Assembly: GCA_964019165.1 (NCBI GenBank)
Contig: OZ025267.1
Span: 6,508,252 to 6,572,251, forward strand
Source of the DNA: Mastigias papua
Lineage: Eukaryota; Cnidaria; Scyphozoa; Rhizostomeae; Mastigiidae
Reading direction: 5' to 3'
DNA length: 64,000 bases
Shown: one piece after another, positions 26,205 through 41,499 of the stretch
Position numbering within the stretch: the stretch's first letter is position 1
Layout: each line of letters starts with the position of its first letter
Notes under the pieces: generated by a model
Told to the model about the DNA's origin: nothing
Databases searched by the model: none
Seen by the model: only the letters and a program-made list of their open reading frames with translations
Program-made: the position numbers and the translations under genes

Positions 26205-26762
26205 AGTTCCCAGTTTCAAGCCTATCGCAAGAGCAGTCCTCTGCTTTTATGCCACATAGCCCCCTACGTATGCAGCAAATTTAATTCAAGGAGATATCCA
26301 TTCAACTCTGCAAATCTGACATTACCCATTCCATAATGACCACCACAACAATGCGTGCAACAATCCACGATCGACAGGGAGCCTCAAATGCTGCATAGGC
26401 TTATCAACCAGCTGCAATTCATCAGTTCTAATTTTACAATCAAATGGCATTGCACCATCTGAAATTTTGCTTGTACAGTGTACAGGTAAATCTATTCACC
26501 AGTATACACACAATAAGCATATTTTCCACGTCTCTATCGTGCCACCATCAACCTCAATCATGAGAATAATGTACCGCCTCCTCTAAAATCAAACCTGTAT
26601 ACAAGCACCCTATAGAGGAAACCAAATCATAGCAAACCGAATCGGCCAACTGATCTTCAATAATCGTCACGCCATGCACAAAATTACATTTACAGATATC
26701 AGCTACCTTGAACTTAGGCTGGTGGGAATGTAATTGAAAAGTGTCCATCAACCAGATAAATC
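26205..26762. promoter_or_regulatory. Upstream region of the PAN-fibrinogen gene
   Basis: This is the 5' flank of the signal-peptide exon. I see no TATA box close to the start. A minus-strand frame at 26595-26718 is bounded by splice-like signals, but it lies in this upstream region and is treated as unsupported. Confidence 0.3.
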
Positions 26763-31302
<4,540 letters not shown>

Positions 31303-31958
31303 AGTGAAGAAAGATCCAGCAAACAAGAAAATTATTGCAAATGATACACTCTGGGCATATTATGTTTACATTGAGGAAGAATCAATAAGTTAAGTGGTCA
31401 GGTTATGTAGTTTGAAAAGAAGAACCGTGCCATGCAATTTACATTACTAGGTTTTGGTTCGCTGTATCTCATCAGACCTTTTCAAATAACTTGCTTCTAC
31501 AACTTCAACTGATTGGTGGTTTGATTGCTATCAAAGTTGCGTATCATTAGTGAATTAGACAGTATGCTATAATACCATTGGCCATAGTGCGAATAGATTT
31601 TAGTCAAGTATTGATTTCTCTCTGATGATCTGAAAACTATCCGGAATTACATCTAGCATAAGATACGAATACATAAAACAACATTGGGCAGGAGGACAGC
31701 AAACTTCTATGTTTGTCAGCTACATAGTATTTCTGGTCGATAAAGTATTCGTACATTCAGCATTGAAGAAAAAACTCCAATCGACTCAAAAATTTCGAAT
31801 AAAATTTTCTAGGCCTTTGAGTAACTATATGCACAGATATTCTATGGCCGTCATGGTTATGCTTCCATGATGATATCACAATACAGGTTTCAGATTATCA
31901 GAGTGCAAATAAAGCAATAGATATGTATCAGGCAATCAGCTTATTCGTGTCTTCATAC
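31303..31958. other. 3' flank of the PAN-fibrinogen gene
   Basis: The likely 3' UTR and downstream sequence, with a candidate AATAAA at 31908-31913. Nothing else is recognised. Confidence 0.5.
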
Positions 31959-32003
31959 CTTTTCGAGATATCTATTCAGATTTTCCGCCTTCATTCTTTC
32001 TAT
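31959..32003 (-). CDS. Candidate 45-nt orphan exon
   Basis: A minus-strand segment between acceptor GTTATTTCAG and donor GAAAAG|GTATGA. It reads as 15 codons, IERMKAENLNRYLEK, in the only open frame (phase 0 to 0). The sequence is helix-like and charged. No partner exon was found with confidence. Confidence 0.28.
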
Positions 32004-32929
32004 CTGAAATAACCATGGAAAGCCCAGACGAGGAATCCCTAAAAGAAGAAGCATTTAAACGACAATTATCAGTGAAATTTTACCTTTATTTACAGCGGAT
32101 CTCGATGACGTGGTTTAGACAAAGTGAATGGTAGCAAATAGCAATAACTACAATATAAAGTAATAACCTCATTGAGCCTCCCTCTAGAATCAGTGCCCAG
32201 TTAATCGTGAATATTTAATTTTATACAGATGAATATTATAGCGATCCAGCTTCTCGCTTGCAACTGGCATTGAAACTTTCTTTTAGATACGTTACCGTCT
32301 ACATCAGGTTCGGTCCAAGGCCAAACATTTATTCATAATTCGAATAACTAGCTCTTAGCAAGTAGAGAAAATTTAAGATTAAGATTGAACAACACTTGAA
32401 TTAGAAGATTTTTGAGTTGCAATGCTTGTAACATTTGCGCCCAATTAAAGAAGGTAACGTTTTGAACAAACCCTTCTCTCGAAAAGCCCCTCTCCAGTAT
32501 TAAGTTTAAATACTTCCCCTGGGCCTGTATAAACTATTACGCTAGTTTTATTAAATGCTTATCGGCATTTATTGCTTCTATCGAGAATTAGCCGTTTTAC
32601 TAAGCTTCTGTTGGCTTTGTCAATGGAAGGAGCCTTTTTTGTACCATTCAGGCTTTGCATCATTTAAAATTTTGCTTAACAGTCTCAAATTCAACAAAGC
32701 AACGGCTAGACTTTGCTTTATAACTAGTTGCAACAAAAATGACCTGTTCACTTCACATAGCCATATACATGGATGATCTAATTACCAAAATGCCAAACGA
32801 CTACTCCTTTTTCTATACGTAGTGTTCTGCAACTACCTATGCTTCATATATAAAAAAGGTTATCACAAGGTCACTGATAGAAAATTTCTGGCGTCTATCT
32901 GTCATCCGCCTCCCCCCCCCCCACAAATC
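32004..32929. other. Non-coding stretch, nothing recognised
   Basis: AT-rich sequence with a C homopolymer run around 32911-32922. The longest frame (32555-32776 plus) has no domain, and I do not support it. Confidence 0.5.
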
Positions 32930-33048
32930 CTATCCATGCCCGCCAAGAGCTTGTGTGGAGCCTAGGACAAATGGAAAACCGTGGCTCCAGGTGACGTTAT
33001 TATCATGGTTCACAGTCGCCAATGAGATGGCTCTGTGCATCAATCCAC
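32930..33048 (-). CDS. Candidate terminal exon, unknown product
   Basis: A minus-strand segment after acceptor TTTTTACTGCAG. Its first two bases complete a Gly codon with the G left by the exon at 33627-33758. It then runs 38 codons to TAG (includes HRAISLATVNHD). The phase match supports it. The composition could also fit a dispersed repeat fragment, so confidence is low. Confidence 0.28.
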
Positions 33049-33626
33049 CTGCAGTAAAAACTCCAAGATCCTCTGATCTTTGGTATTAAGAGGTTCAACA
33101 GGAAAATTGCAGTGCTGAACTTTTATTCATAAATACAACTCTTAACTTGTATTGCAAGTTGTGAGTTGCACGTAGTTTTCATAAGAAAGTGATGCTCGAC
33201 CACTAATAAAGTTAAGAAAGTTCATTACTGGATATCTATCTGACACCTAAGAAAGTCTATATATTTTGATACACTTAAAAACTTCAATTTTCACTCTAAT
33301 CCATGTCTCTTTGATATTATTCGTATAAAAGTCTCGTGCTCATCTATGTACTCCTATGTTATCTGTATAAAACATCAGAACTCAGTCATTTCCGTTAAGA
33401 AAATCTTTAGAAAGTCTCTTGATACTGAAAAACCTACGATTTATCAATACGGGGGCACGAAAACTTTCTTATAAAAAAGGATGCAATCTAGGATTTGATG
33501 CCTTCATTTAGAAAGAAAATAATTTCAGCTTAGTACGAGATACTACGCATACACTCTCGATTTTCAAACAAAATACCTATAACAATATTCAAGACGTATT
33601 TACAACAGTATGCAATGTAACATTAC

Positions 33627-33758
33627 CCGTAGGACTATCTTTTGTTTCACCAAATCTTCTTTCCTCTTGTCTGTGTACCGTAATCATATCAGTATTATTT
33701 TGCTCCTGAAGCTTCGCAATGCACTTTTCAATGAAAGCAGTGCGTCTAGGGTTAGAGG
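33627..33758 (-). CDS. Candidate internal exon of an unrecognised gene
   Basis: A 132-nt minus-strand segment between a strong acceptor TGTATTTTTTAG and donor ACGG|GTAATG. It is phase 1 at both ends and open for 44 codons. The product is hydrophilic and helix-prone (FIEKCIAKLQEQNN, then RQEERRFGETKD). I do not recognise the family. It may pair with 32930-33048. Confidence 0.45.
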
Positions 33759-34780
33759 CTAAAAAATACAAACAGATCTCTATGAGCGAGTACTGGAATC
33801 AAGAGAAAACTACGAAGGTTGCCAAAAATCCTTGAACACCTTGCACTTATTTTGCACTTAATGTTCATCCCTTTCCTCACCCAAGAAATTGTTTTGGGGG
33901 AAGTTCAAGCAATAATAGAGACATTTCACGTGTAAAACAACTCCAAGTGTCTCATAGATGAAATGCATATAAGATACAAGGATGAAATAGTTGAAAGGGA
34001 CATGGCTATTTATCATTTTTTGCAAGTGTTCCAAGACTTGTGGCCTTGCAGACATAGTGAAACATTAATCGATCTCTGATTCTAGAAGTCAATACACAGA
34101 TGAGACTTAGTCAATGCACTGACTTCCAAATTATAGCAAAATGCACTTTTTTGTGCCGAGTATAAAATATTATTAATGCCCACAACAATTGTCAAGTATA
34201 TCTAAAGACGCAGCATTGTCAATTCCGTTTTAATGTACCTTAATCAGGCCTTCACAAGGCAACAGTATTGAGAATTTAACAATGGTACTTCCCAAGTGGG
34301 TGATATGGGCACGACTAGTGGCTAATTACGCTACTGCACAGGGCGGAAATAAGGGGGAGTGGAGTGTCACACCCTACAAAAATTTCAGCACCTCGTCCCA
34401 TTTAGCAGTTGATAGGAATTATGCCGGTCCTGATCTGGCTCTGAACTTGGCTTTTTCTGATTTTGAATAATCCTACGCAAGGTATTAGTTAGATTTTTTT
34501 AATAAGATAATATATCAAATAAGCACCCCCTCGAATAAGACCCCGTCGTATTAACCGCCATCCAGAAATACCACAAATAAACAGCTCCTGGGTTCTAATT
34601 AAAATATTCACCGTAATTTTGGACAAAAATAATCGTCTAACATAATTATGGGACATATTTGCCATTTTCCACATCAAAAGGCATTGTGTCAAATGGTACA
34701 AACATGTCACAAGCATGTGTCTGTTATTTGGTGAATGACCTGTAACTCTATCTCTCACAGCATAATACAAAAGGCAGTGA
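33759..34780. other. Non-coding stretch, nothing firm
   Basis: Short open frames on both strands (33858-34055 minus, 34282-34470 plus, 34489-34770 minus) lack domains and splice context. No RNA gene or repeat family is recognised here. Confidence 0.5.
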
Positions 34781-34789
34781 GGCCCTTTG

Positions 34790-35176
34790 TAACCTGCTCC
34801 AATTTTAAGCTATCAAGTCCATAAAGAACAGAGTGAACCAAGATGTCCACGTCAATTGGAAAGGTATTGTGTGTTAATATTGAAACCAACCAAGTCCATA
34901 CAGAACAGTGTGAGCCAAGACGTTTAGATCAATTAGCAACGTATTGTGCGCCAAGGTTGAACCAACATAATCCTTGTAGATCAAAATGAACCAATACGTT
35001 TACATCAAAGTGCAAGGTATTGAGTGCACAGTTTGAACCAATATGGTCCACGAATAACAGATTGAACCAGCATGTGTACATCAAGGTGCAAGGTATTGCG
35101 TACCAAGTTTGAACCAAAATGGTTCAAGAATAACTGAGTGAACCGAGACGTTTAAATCAAGGTGCATGGTATCTTA
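34790..35176. repeat. Degenerate 76-bp tandem repeat, about 5 copies
   Basis: A recurring unit contains caaggtattg, ttgaaccaa and gaaccaagacgttta. The marker ggtatt-like motif recurs at about 34861, 34938, 35014, 35090 and 35165, a spacing of 75-77 bp. Copies are diverged, so it is an old minisatellite. Confidence 0.75.
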
Positions 35177-35847
35177 GTCTACTTCCCTAAAGATCACGAT
35201 TGAAATAACAAAGATGAATATCTGGAAATTAAAATTAGGAGCGTTTATGTTCTCTATTACATTTCATAATTAATCGGCTTCATCTGTTTTGCTGACTTTT
35301 CATGCTCAGGCAATCAAGTCGTAGTACAATACTCGTCAAAATACTTTCTTATTCTTTCTGTTGTTCTGCATTCACTAGCCACCATTTAAAACAGGTAGGC
35401 CTCGATTTGAAATTTAGCAGAATTTTTCAAATTTAGAATAATAATATAACAACTTTGGCATAACGTCGAAATCGAGATCTGGTCGAATAGAAAGGAGCGA
35501 TATTGTTGGCTTATCATGGCGCTACTTCCAGCTCTAGATTCTATCCCTTACAAAAGATATTCAAGAACTAAAGAACCGAGGAGTTACAAGCTGTTACAGT
35601 CAGTTCAAGCATGAATCCAACTGGATCTATTCTGTAAGCTATAATTTGCAAAATATCGGGTTTAGGAAATGAGACTGTACCGTTTTATAACTCTATGTCA
35701 TGAAGACCCTTCATTTGAGACAAATTCGAAAGAAAGTATGAACCATAACTTGAAGGTTGCATTGAAATCAAAATGACGGAGGAATAGCAATTTTCAACAA
35801 GAAATTAAAGAAATACAGCGTCTTTCATTAAAATTATACTACGGCAG
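35177..35847. other. 3' flank of the calcium-binding protein gene
   Basis: Downstream flank on the minus strand of the gene at 35848. I see no canonical AATAAA close to the stop codon and no other feature I can support. Confidence 0.45.
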
Positions 35848-36174
35848 TCAGAGCTCTTTCAAAGGGCCTAAAAAGTACATGTTGGGTGATTCCCCTTGAC
35901 TGTACATGAAATCGCATGAGCCTATGATGAACTCTTCCAAACTCATATCTCCGTCGCCGTTCAAATCAACTACTTTGAAAGACTCTTCGGCTTTCTTTTC
36001 GTCCGGTATCCCCATTGCTCTGTAATAGATCTTCCATTCTGGCAGTGAAATGATCCCATCACTATTCAGATCAATCGCATTAAACATCATTTCCAAATTT
36101 GGCTTGTAATGCTTCTCCATATCCTCTACCGCTTTGGAAGGCTTCATCATCTCCAGTCTGCTTTTCATAAAGTC
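35848..36174 (-). CDS. SCP exon 2 (residues 89-196)
   Basis: Begins at GAC after acceptor GTTGTAG and carries EF3, EF4 and the C-terminal tail ending in GPLKEL, then a stop codon. Frame and helix continuity with exon 1 are exact. Confidence 0.92.
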   Translation of the reverse strand, partial: DFMKSRLEMMKPSKAVEDMEKHYKPNLEMMFNAIDLNSDGIISLPEWKIYYRAMGIPDEKKAEESFKVVDLNGDGDMSLEEFIIGSCDFMYSQGESPNMYFLGPLKEL

Positions 36175-39100
36175 CTACAACAAAGTGTACGCAACACTAG
36201 TATACGCAAATATTCCCAACATTCAGCTTCTATTTAACAAATGCATTACTTTAGCCATGTGCTGCTCAAAATCTCCTCTATCAACTACCCTATCCACTCT
36301 CCACCTATTTTCATCCAGCCTGGAATCACTGTCAGTGCAATTGATCTGGGTACCTGGGTATACACCCATCATGAAACAAATTAAGAAGCCCTGAAGATGC
36401 TAAATACGGAAAGGTAGTTGTTATCCGTCATATTCCAATAAAAATGCCAATAGTGTGCTCACATACACGTTTTTTATTAAGAAAAAGTTTATAAGAAAAT
36501 GAGGCTCAAAATGCCCAAATGTTAAGAAAATGTCAAGAAAATCACGAGGCTCAAGTTCAAAATATCACCTTATTTACTTGCCAGAAATCGATATTAGCTC
36601 ATTCTTTGCAAGCTCCTTTACACAGATAGAAGCTCTTCTTTGATAATCTTAGTTAATAAACATCAAAATTTTTATAAAAAACAATGGTAACCTCTCTTAG
36701 CTAGTTTATTCCAATAAAAGTTAAGAGAATCTTAACAAAATCTCAGCCTCAAAATTCTGGAAAAGTAAAGAAAATTGCGGCTCAGACAAAAAGTGGATTT
36801 CTTATAAAAAAAACGTGCTCCTTGATCCTGTTTAGATCCGATCCACTTTTGCTCGAGAAAACGTAGCCTTATATTTTGTAGTAGAAACAAGGATTCGCCT
36901 GATCCAGATTCAATTTGCTGGTAATATAACATATTTTATCCAGCAATTTATTTTCAACATTGTCAGTGCGCAAGTAGTACTGGTAGTCTTAGTTATGCAT
37001 CAAGTGCATTCTGATTTTATATTCAAATTCTTACTGTTATGATGTTTAGCCTCGATTTAGATAACATATATTAGTACCATATTGATTGGCACTGAGACGA
37101 ATCGTGTAAAATTCCCAAAAAAACTACGAATGTCATTTTTGAGTGATTGTAATGTTTAGCATGTTGACATGCGTGGGAGGAGGAAATTTGTTCGGTAGAC
37201 GTACACTGAAACTGTTAGGCACAGAGTGTAAGAGGAATTATTTGTTGCGAGGAATGTTTCGTTTCAAATTCTAGTCGTACTTTCTTTGCGTTAGTCTGCG
37301 TTTAGGTGATAAGCTTAGGAACAGGTGAATCGGGAGGTGAAAATCTCCCAATAGCAGACAACAGTGAATTGGCTCTTATTAGATATGTATAATATGAATT
37401 GCAACGACTCTTCGTGTAGTTATAAACGACATAAGTGTCCATACTAGTTACAGTTTGCTAACACTATTGGCTAACATGGGCCAATCAGGATCAAAAAGGG
37501 ACAACTATGCCATGTGATCCAAAAGGAGCTCAGACAACTACTCGTTTCTTATAAGAAACCAAGCTCAAGGCCTTGTAGTAAAAACTATCCTATTTAACTG
37601 AAAAAAATTGTAGTGAAAACGAAAAAAACACAAAAAGCACCTGTCTTTTGTAGTGCCCATAAGACTTATCGGCTTTTAAGCGCATAAAGCATACTGTAGT
37701 GGACACTTTTAAATCCTTGGAGGGAAAATGTGTTTACGAAATTGTGAAAGATGGCACAGAAATTTTTAAAGTTTCCTAACTCTTTCCTGGTAGTTCTAAA
37801 AATTTCTTAAATTTTAGACTACTGCGTACTAGGTTTCTTATAAACTGGTTTCCTACAACAAAGTGTAGTGCAAAAAGTTTTAAATATCTATTTTAAACGG
37901 AAGAAAAATCCTGTACCAGGCAACCGAAAGTCTCGGCAAAAACGAGCCAACAACGAACCACATACAAGCCAATGACAAGCCAAAAGAACTAAAGAGAAAC
38001 TGAAGACGATTCAAAATTAGGTAATGAGCGCATTTTGAATGTTTTCTTATGCGAACAGCCCCGGGGACAACCCCTATGAATTGCAACTAAGCAAACTTGA
38101 TGAACAGAGGTGAGACTTCAACGAGCATAGGCAGCGACAGAGCCAGACAGAGACAACACTGGGAGGCAGATCTGAAACAAGTTATAAGTAGGCTATCACG
38201 GATAAGACAAAATCAATACCAAATCAATATTTGCATGTAATAGTTTATTCTGATCTATTGCTTCTCTTTTTGTATAAAGGCCTTTGTCCATAAAGTTGTT
38301 TAAAAAGTTGCCTATCTTTGATCCCTGGATAACGCGTAGTGAAACAATACAGTAAGAGCCCGGGAAAGCCTCCGGTCACTCGACTTTCTTTTAATTATAA
38401 ATTTGTAAGTAAATAAATCTACTGGCGTGTTTTGGGGAGATATCAATAAAAGGTTCTAACTAGCAGTTACCATGACAAATTAGATACTGTGTTTTGGAAC
38501 TGGATTCACTTGGCTTGGTGAAGTATATAGCTTTCTAGCAACTAGCAGCAAGGCAACATATTAATTCTAGACGGGGGGCATTCCTGGCAAAAACAATGAG
38601 GGTACTTGTCACTCATTCTCGACCAACAAGCTTGAGTTAATTATCCTTCCGAGTTAGTACAAATTCTCTATTACATACGGCAGACTACAGAGTTTGACGA
38701 GCGCGGGCTTTCTTCTCAAATGGTACTGCAAAGGAATGAGCATGACTGTGTACTGAACGGCGCGCACAACATGTATGGGCTCGACACTAGTCATTAACGG
38801 ACTAGCGGTACTTTCCATGTTCGAAGTATCCCTGGCAAAGACAACGAGAAATGCTATATTATCCAGCTGCAACTCACTATTCCTTACCAACTATAACAAT
38901 CGTCACTTAATGTGGAAGTCATAAATATTAATGAATTGATATCTTGTCAACTTTGGGATGGCGGCTGGTTGGGCCAGCCCCCTGACTTGGACGTTTACAT
39001 GTCAACACGAGTGATCCGATAACAATATACAGAAGTCAACAAAACACCAACAAACACGTTAACTTGAAAAAGTAGAAGTAAACGGAACGGGGGAAGAGGT

Positions 39101-40062
39101 TAAGAATGCAAAAGTGATCGTGGCTACTTTCAGTGACAGGTCGATCAAGTTCCTGATCATCACACTCCCTCCTTGACGGTGCATGCATTCAGGGTGCTCA
39201 AGAGCTTTGCGGAAGATAGTGGATTAGTTCAGACATAGTGTTTTGAAAAGTTCTAACTTTTTGGCGATTGAACTATAGCTGGCAGAAAATATCATGAAAA
39301 TGTGGGTCGCAAGCACACTCGAGATGTTTTGTCTCAAATGCCACTGCACACCTATAAATGGGTGTGGTAGGGTGTTGAAAGACGATAGGTCGTGGTTCAA
39401 TTGGTTAATCTGAATATTTTCCAGCTATCATATCGATAATAATAAAGTAAAAATTGCTATGATGCGCATCTGTTCGATACAGAATCTTTAAATGTGAGAA
39501 ACAACAGAAAATAAATCTGGTTTTACTTTCTAGGCCAAATATCAAGTGCGCACCTCACGTGCACACCTGAGATGAAGTGCAAATTTGCACACCCGACCGT
39601 TTGCTCAAGTTAGGTTATTGAAATTGAGAAACTATAAGGAATACTATAGTAAGTAAAACTGAATTACAAGATCCTTGCTATGTTCATTGACTGCAACAAA
39701 TCTCAAAATAAATCTGAAAGCTACCGACAAACATCAACTCTACTGACAACCTGAATTTAAAAGTAAAATATAGAAGCGAAAGGATGCATGGAACTTACTT
39801 CAAAATTAAGTGATGCATCTTTGTCAAATGCAATATCCCACCACGCCTCGAGTTTCTTAGCAAAATCCTGAGTTGCAGCATCAGACATTTCACCGTATGT
39901 TTTGAATTTTGATGCAAGAACAGGCAGATCTTTCCTGTTTACAAACCCATTGCCATCAGCATCGATGCATGCGAACAAAGTTTTCAGTTTTCGTTTCCAC
40001 AGATCTGAAGGGCCGTTTGAAAGATCAGGTAAGGCGAACGTAAACTTTGCATCTTTCGCCAT
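35848..40062 (-). CDS. Sarcoplasmic calcium-binding protein (EF-hand), 2 exons
   Basis: The 196-residue protein is encoded by exons 39799-40062 and 35848-36174, with a 3.6-kb phase-0 intron (donor GAA|GTAAGT, acceptor TTGTAG|GAC). Canonical EF-hand loops begin at DADGNGFVNRKD (EF1), DLNSDGIISLPE (EF3) and DLNGDGDMSLEE (EF4). The second site (FDKDASLNFEDF) is degenerate. This three-functional-site pattern, the length and the C-terminal GPL motif match the sarcoplasmic calcium-binding protein family. Its cnidarian relatives include the luciferin (coelenterazine)-binding proteins. It is a cytosolic calcium buffer in the SCP reading; a luciferin-binding role cannot be excluded from sequence. The exon junction restores the helix after the second site without a gap. 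Confidence 0.9.
36175..39798 (-). other. SCP intron, rich in dispersed-repeat fragments
   Basis: A 3.6-kb intron with no supported nested gene. It holds several fragments of a dispersed repeat recognisable by ATAAGAAA and GAGGCTCAA (near 36487, 36775, 37552 and 37840). A minus frame at 38654-38890 has no recognised domain. Confidence 0.6.
39799..40062 (-). CDS. SCP exon 1 (residues 1-88)
   Basis: Starts at ATG in a CAAGATGG context and carries EF1 and most of the degenerate second hand, including the aromatic pair in EAWWD. It ends in phase 0 at a perfect GTAAGT donor. Confidence 0.9.
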
Positions 40063-40113
40063 CTTGTCTCAGGTCTGTGACGATGAGTGACCTGTTCTCT
40101 GGAGAAAGCCGCA

Positions 40114-40140
40114 CTTTATATGCAAAAAAACAGTCACGTG
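40114..40140 (-). promoter_or_regulatory. SCP promoter: TATA box and E-box
   Basis: On the minus strand, TATAAAG (40114-40120) lies about 52 bp upstream of the ATG. The palindromic E-box CACGTG (40135-40140) lies 14 bp further upstream. The spacing predicts transcription starting near 40085-40090. This supports the ATG at 40062 as the true start of a separate gene. Confidence 0.55.
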
Positions 40141-40189
40141 ATCGGTAGGCTACTAGCCATTTTTAGAACACAGGCTTGACTTTCAGGAG

Positions 40190-40400
40190 GTTCATCAAGC
40201 TCCTTCTGGGCTGCAAACTGCTGACATGAGCGAAACGTTGGTTGTTGTATTGCGCATATTTGTACCCAAAAGATCCAAAAAGGAAAAGCCGTGTCTGTAC
40301 TGATTCTGTACAACCAAGCTTAATCTAAAATTCGTTCTCCTTCGCTCTGAAATTCGGGACAATGCGTGAAAATAGCCGCGTCTTTGCAGTTTTGGAGAAA
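40190..40400. mobile_element. Possible retrotransposon 3'-end relic
   Basis: The segment ctgacatgagcgaaacgttgg resembles the 3' tails often seen in invertebrate retroelements (a short direct preface, then gaaacgtt). There is no coding remnant next to it. The call rests on resemblance only. Confidence 0.2.
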
Positions 40401-41203
40401 AAAGCAACGGACCCGGGAGACGAAACCAAAAAACTACCCACGACTCAAAACTTGTGCTAGTGTAATGAACCAGTCTAACTGCAGCAATTACTAATCAAGA
40501 TAATAAATGGAAAAGTCTACATCCAAGTGAAGAATATTTCTGAGTTTGTATAAATATATATTTATAATATTCTGTAGTAAAGCTAAGAGTCAAGATCAAC
40601 AATACACAACTGTTCCTTTTTTCTCCGACAGAAGTCCCCTATTTTCATAAGACGCTAATCCACCTTTGATTATGTACTCGGAAATTGAACAATTCATGTT
40701 CACCACGCCTTATTTCCTACAATATGTTAGCTTTGCGTGCAAAGACTATGCTTACATTAGCAAAACAAAATAATCATAAAGCCAAAACTCAAGAAGGTTA
40801 GGGAGTGAGTGAAAATAGATAGCATACAGATGCTTCTCTATTATTGCATATATTGCATGACAGAAGGGTCAGCTAGCAAGTGAAAGGGTTAGTTGCTTGG
40901 CAATTAATCTATCTAACAGTAGAATTTCTTAACCATGCTGGCTGCAAAGATTTTTAGTCATTCGGTCTGCCATCAATGCAAATTCTAGGTTGCACGCCAA
41001 ATTGAATTAATAACACAACACCAGTTGCAATAAGCCTACAGACAACTATTAAGGCTGGTATTCTTAATCGCATTGATTTCCATTGGTAATGGAGTGATTG
41101 AGACAATCACGATCAGCAAAGTCTATTTCTGATGCGGGATTGCCTTTGCCACAAGTGCATAAACGTAAGATTCACCACAAAAAGTTTACGTCTATTTGCT
41201 TAC
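40401..41203. other. Non-coding stretch, nothing recognised
   Basis: AT-rich sequence upstream of the SCP promoter. No open frame, repeat family or RNA gene is supported. Confidence 0.5.
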
Positions 41204-41263
41204 TTCCATAACCGGATACCTCTTAGCATTTGAGAATATGCAACAATGGAGTTCCATTGCTAT
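41204..41263 (-). CDS. Candidate 60-nt orphan exon
   Basis: A minus-strand segment between acceptor CCATTTCACAG and donor GGAA|GTAAGC. It is open only in the phase 0-0 frame and gives 20 codons (includes SNAKRYPVME). It is not in phase with the neighbouring candidate at 41427-41499, so one of the two, or an intervening exon, must be wrong or missing. Confidence 0.28.
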
Positions 41264-41426
41264 CTGTGAAATGGATAATCATCTATTATAATATTATAGT
41301 AGATAATAGTGTGCGAGTGCATAAAAACTGAATCAACAATGAGAGAAATTTAGTTATCGATACAGTAATGGTTAGTCCAAGATACAACAACGTAGATTAA
41401 GGAGTACGTGTCAGAAGGACACTTAC

Positions 41427-41499
41427 CAGGTGTTATTCTCAATATGAGGTGGAAGGTCAGCTCCTTTCCTCGTTAGATTCATCTCCTCAGTGTTGCAAC
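41427..41499 (-). CDS. Candidate internal exon of an unrecognised gene
   Basis: A 73-nt minus-strand segment between acceptor CTCACCACTAG and donor ACCTG|GTAAGT, both good matches to consensus. The open frame reads CNTEEMNLTRKGADL followed by a proline-rich end. It enters in phase 1 and leaves in phase 2. The coding look is good, but I cannot name the family. Confidence 0.42.

Noticed and set aside
26595..26718. Minus-strand frame with splice-like ends (contains VADICKCNFVHG)
   Set aside because: It lies directly upstream of the PAN-fibrinogen start on the opposite strand, no exon fits its phases, and no family is recognised.
35848..40062. Calling the EF-hand gene a luciferin-binding protein
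   Set aside because: Motifs fit the wider sarcoplasmic calcium-binding family equally well, and ligand-specific residues cannot be judged without an alignment.
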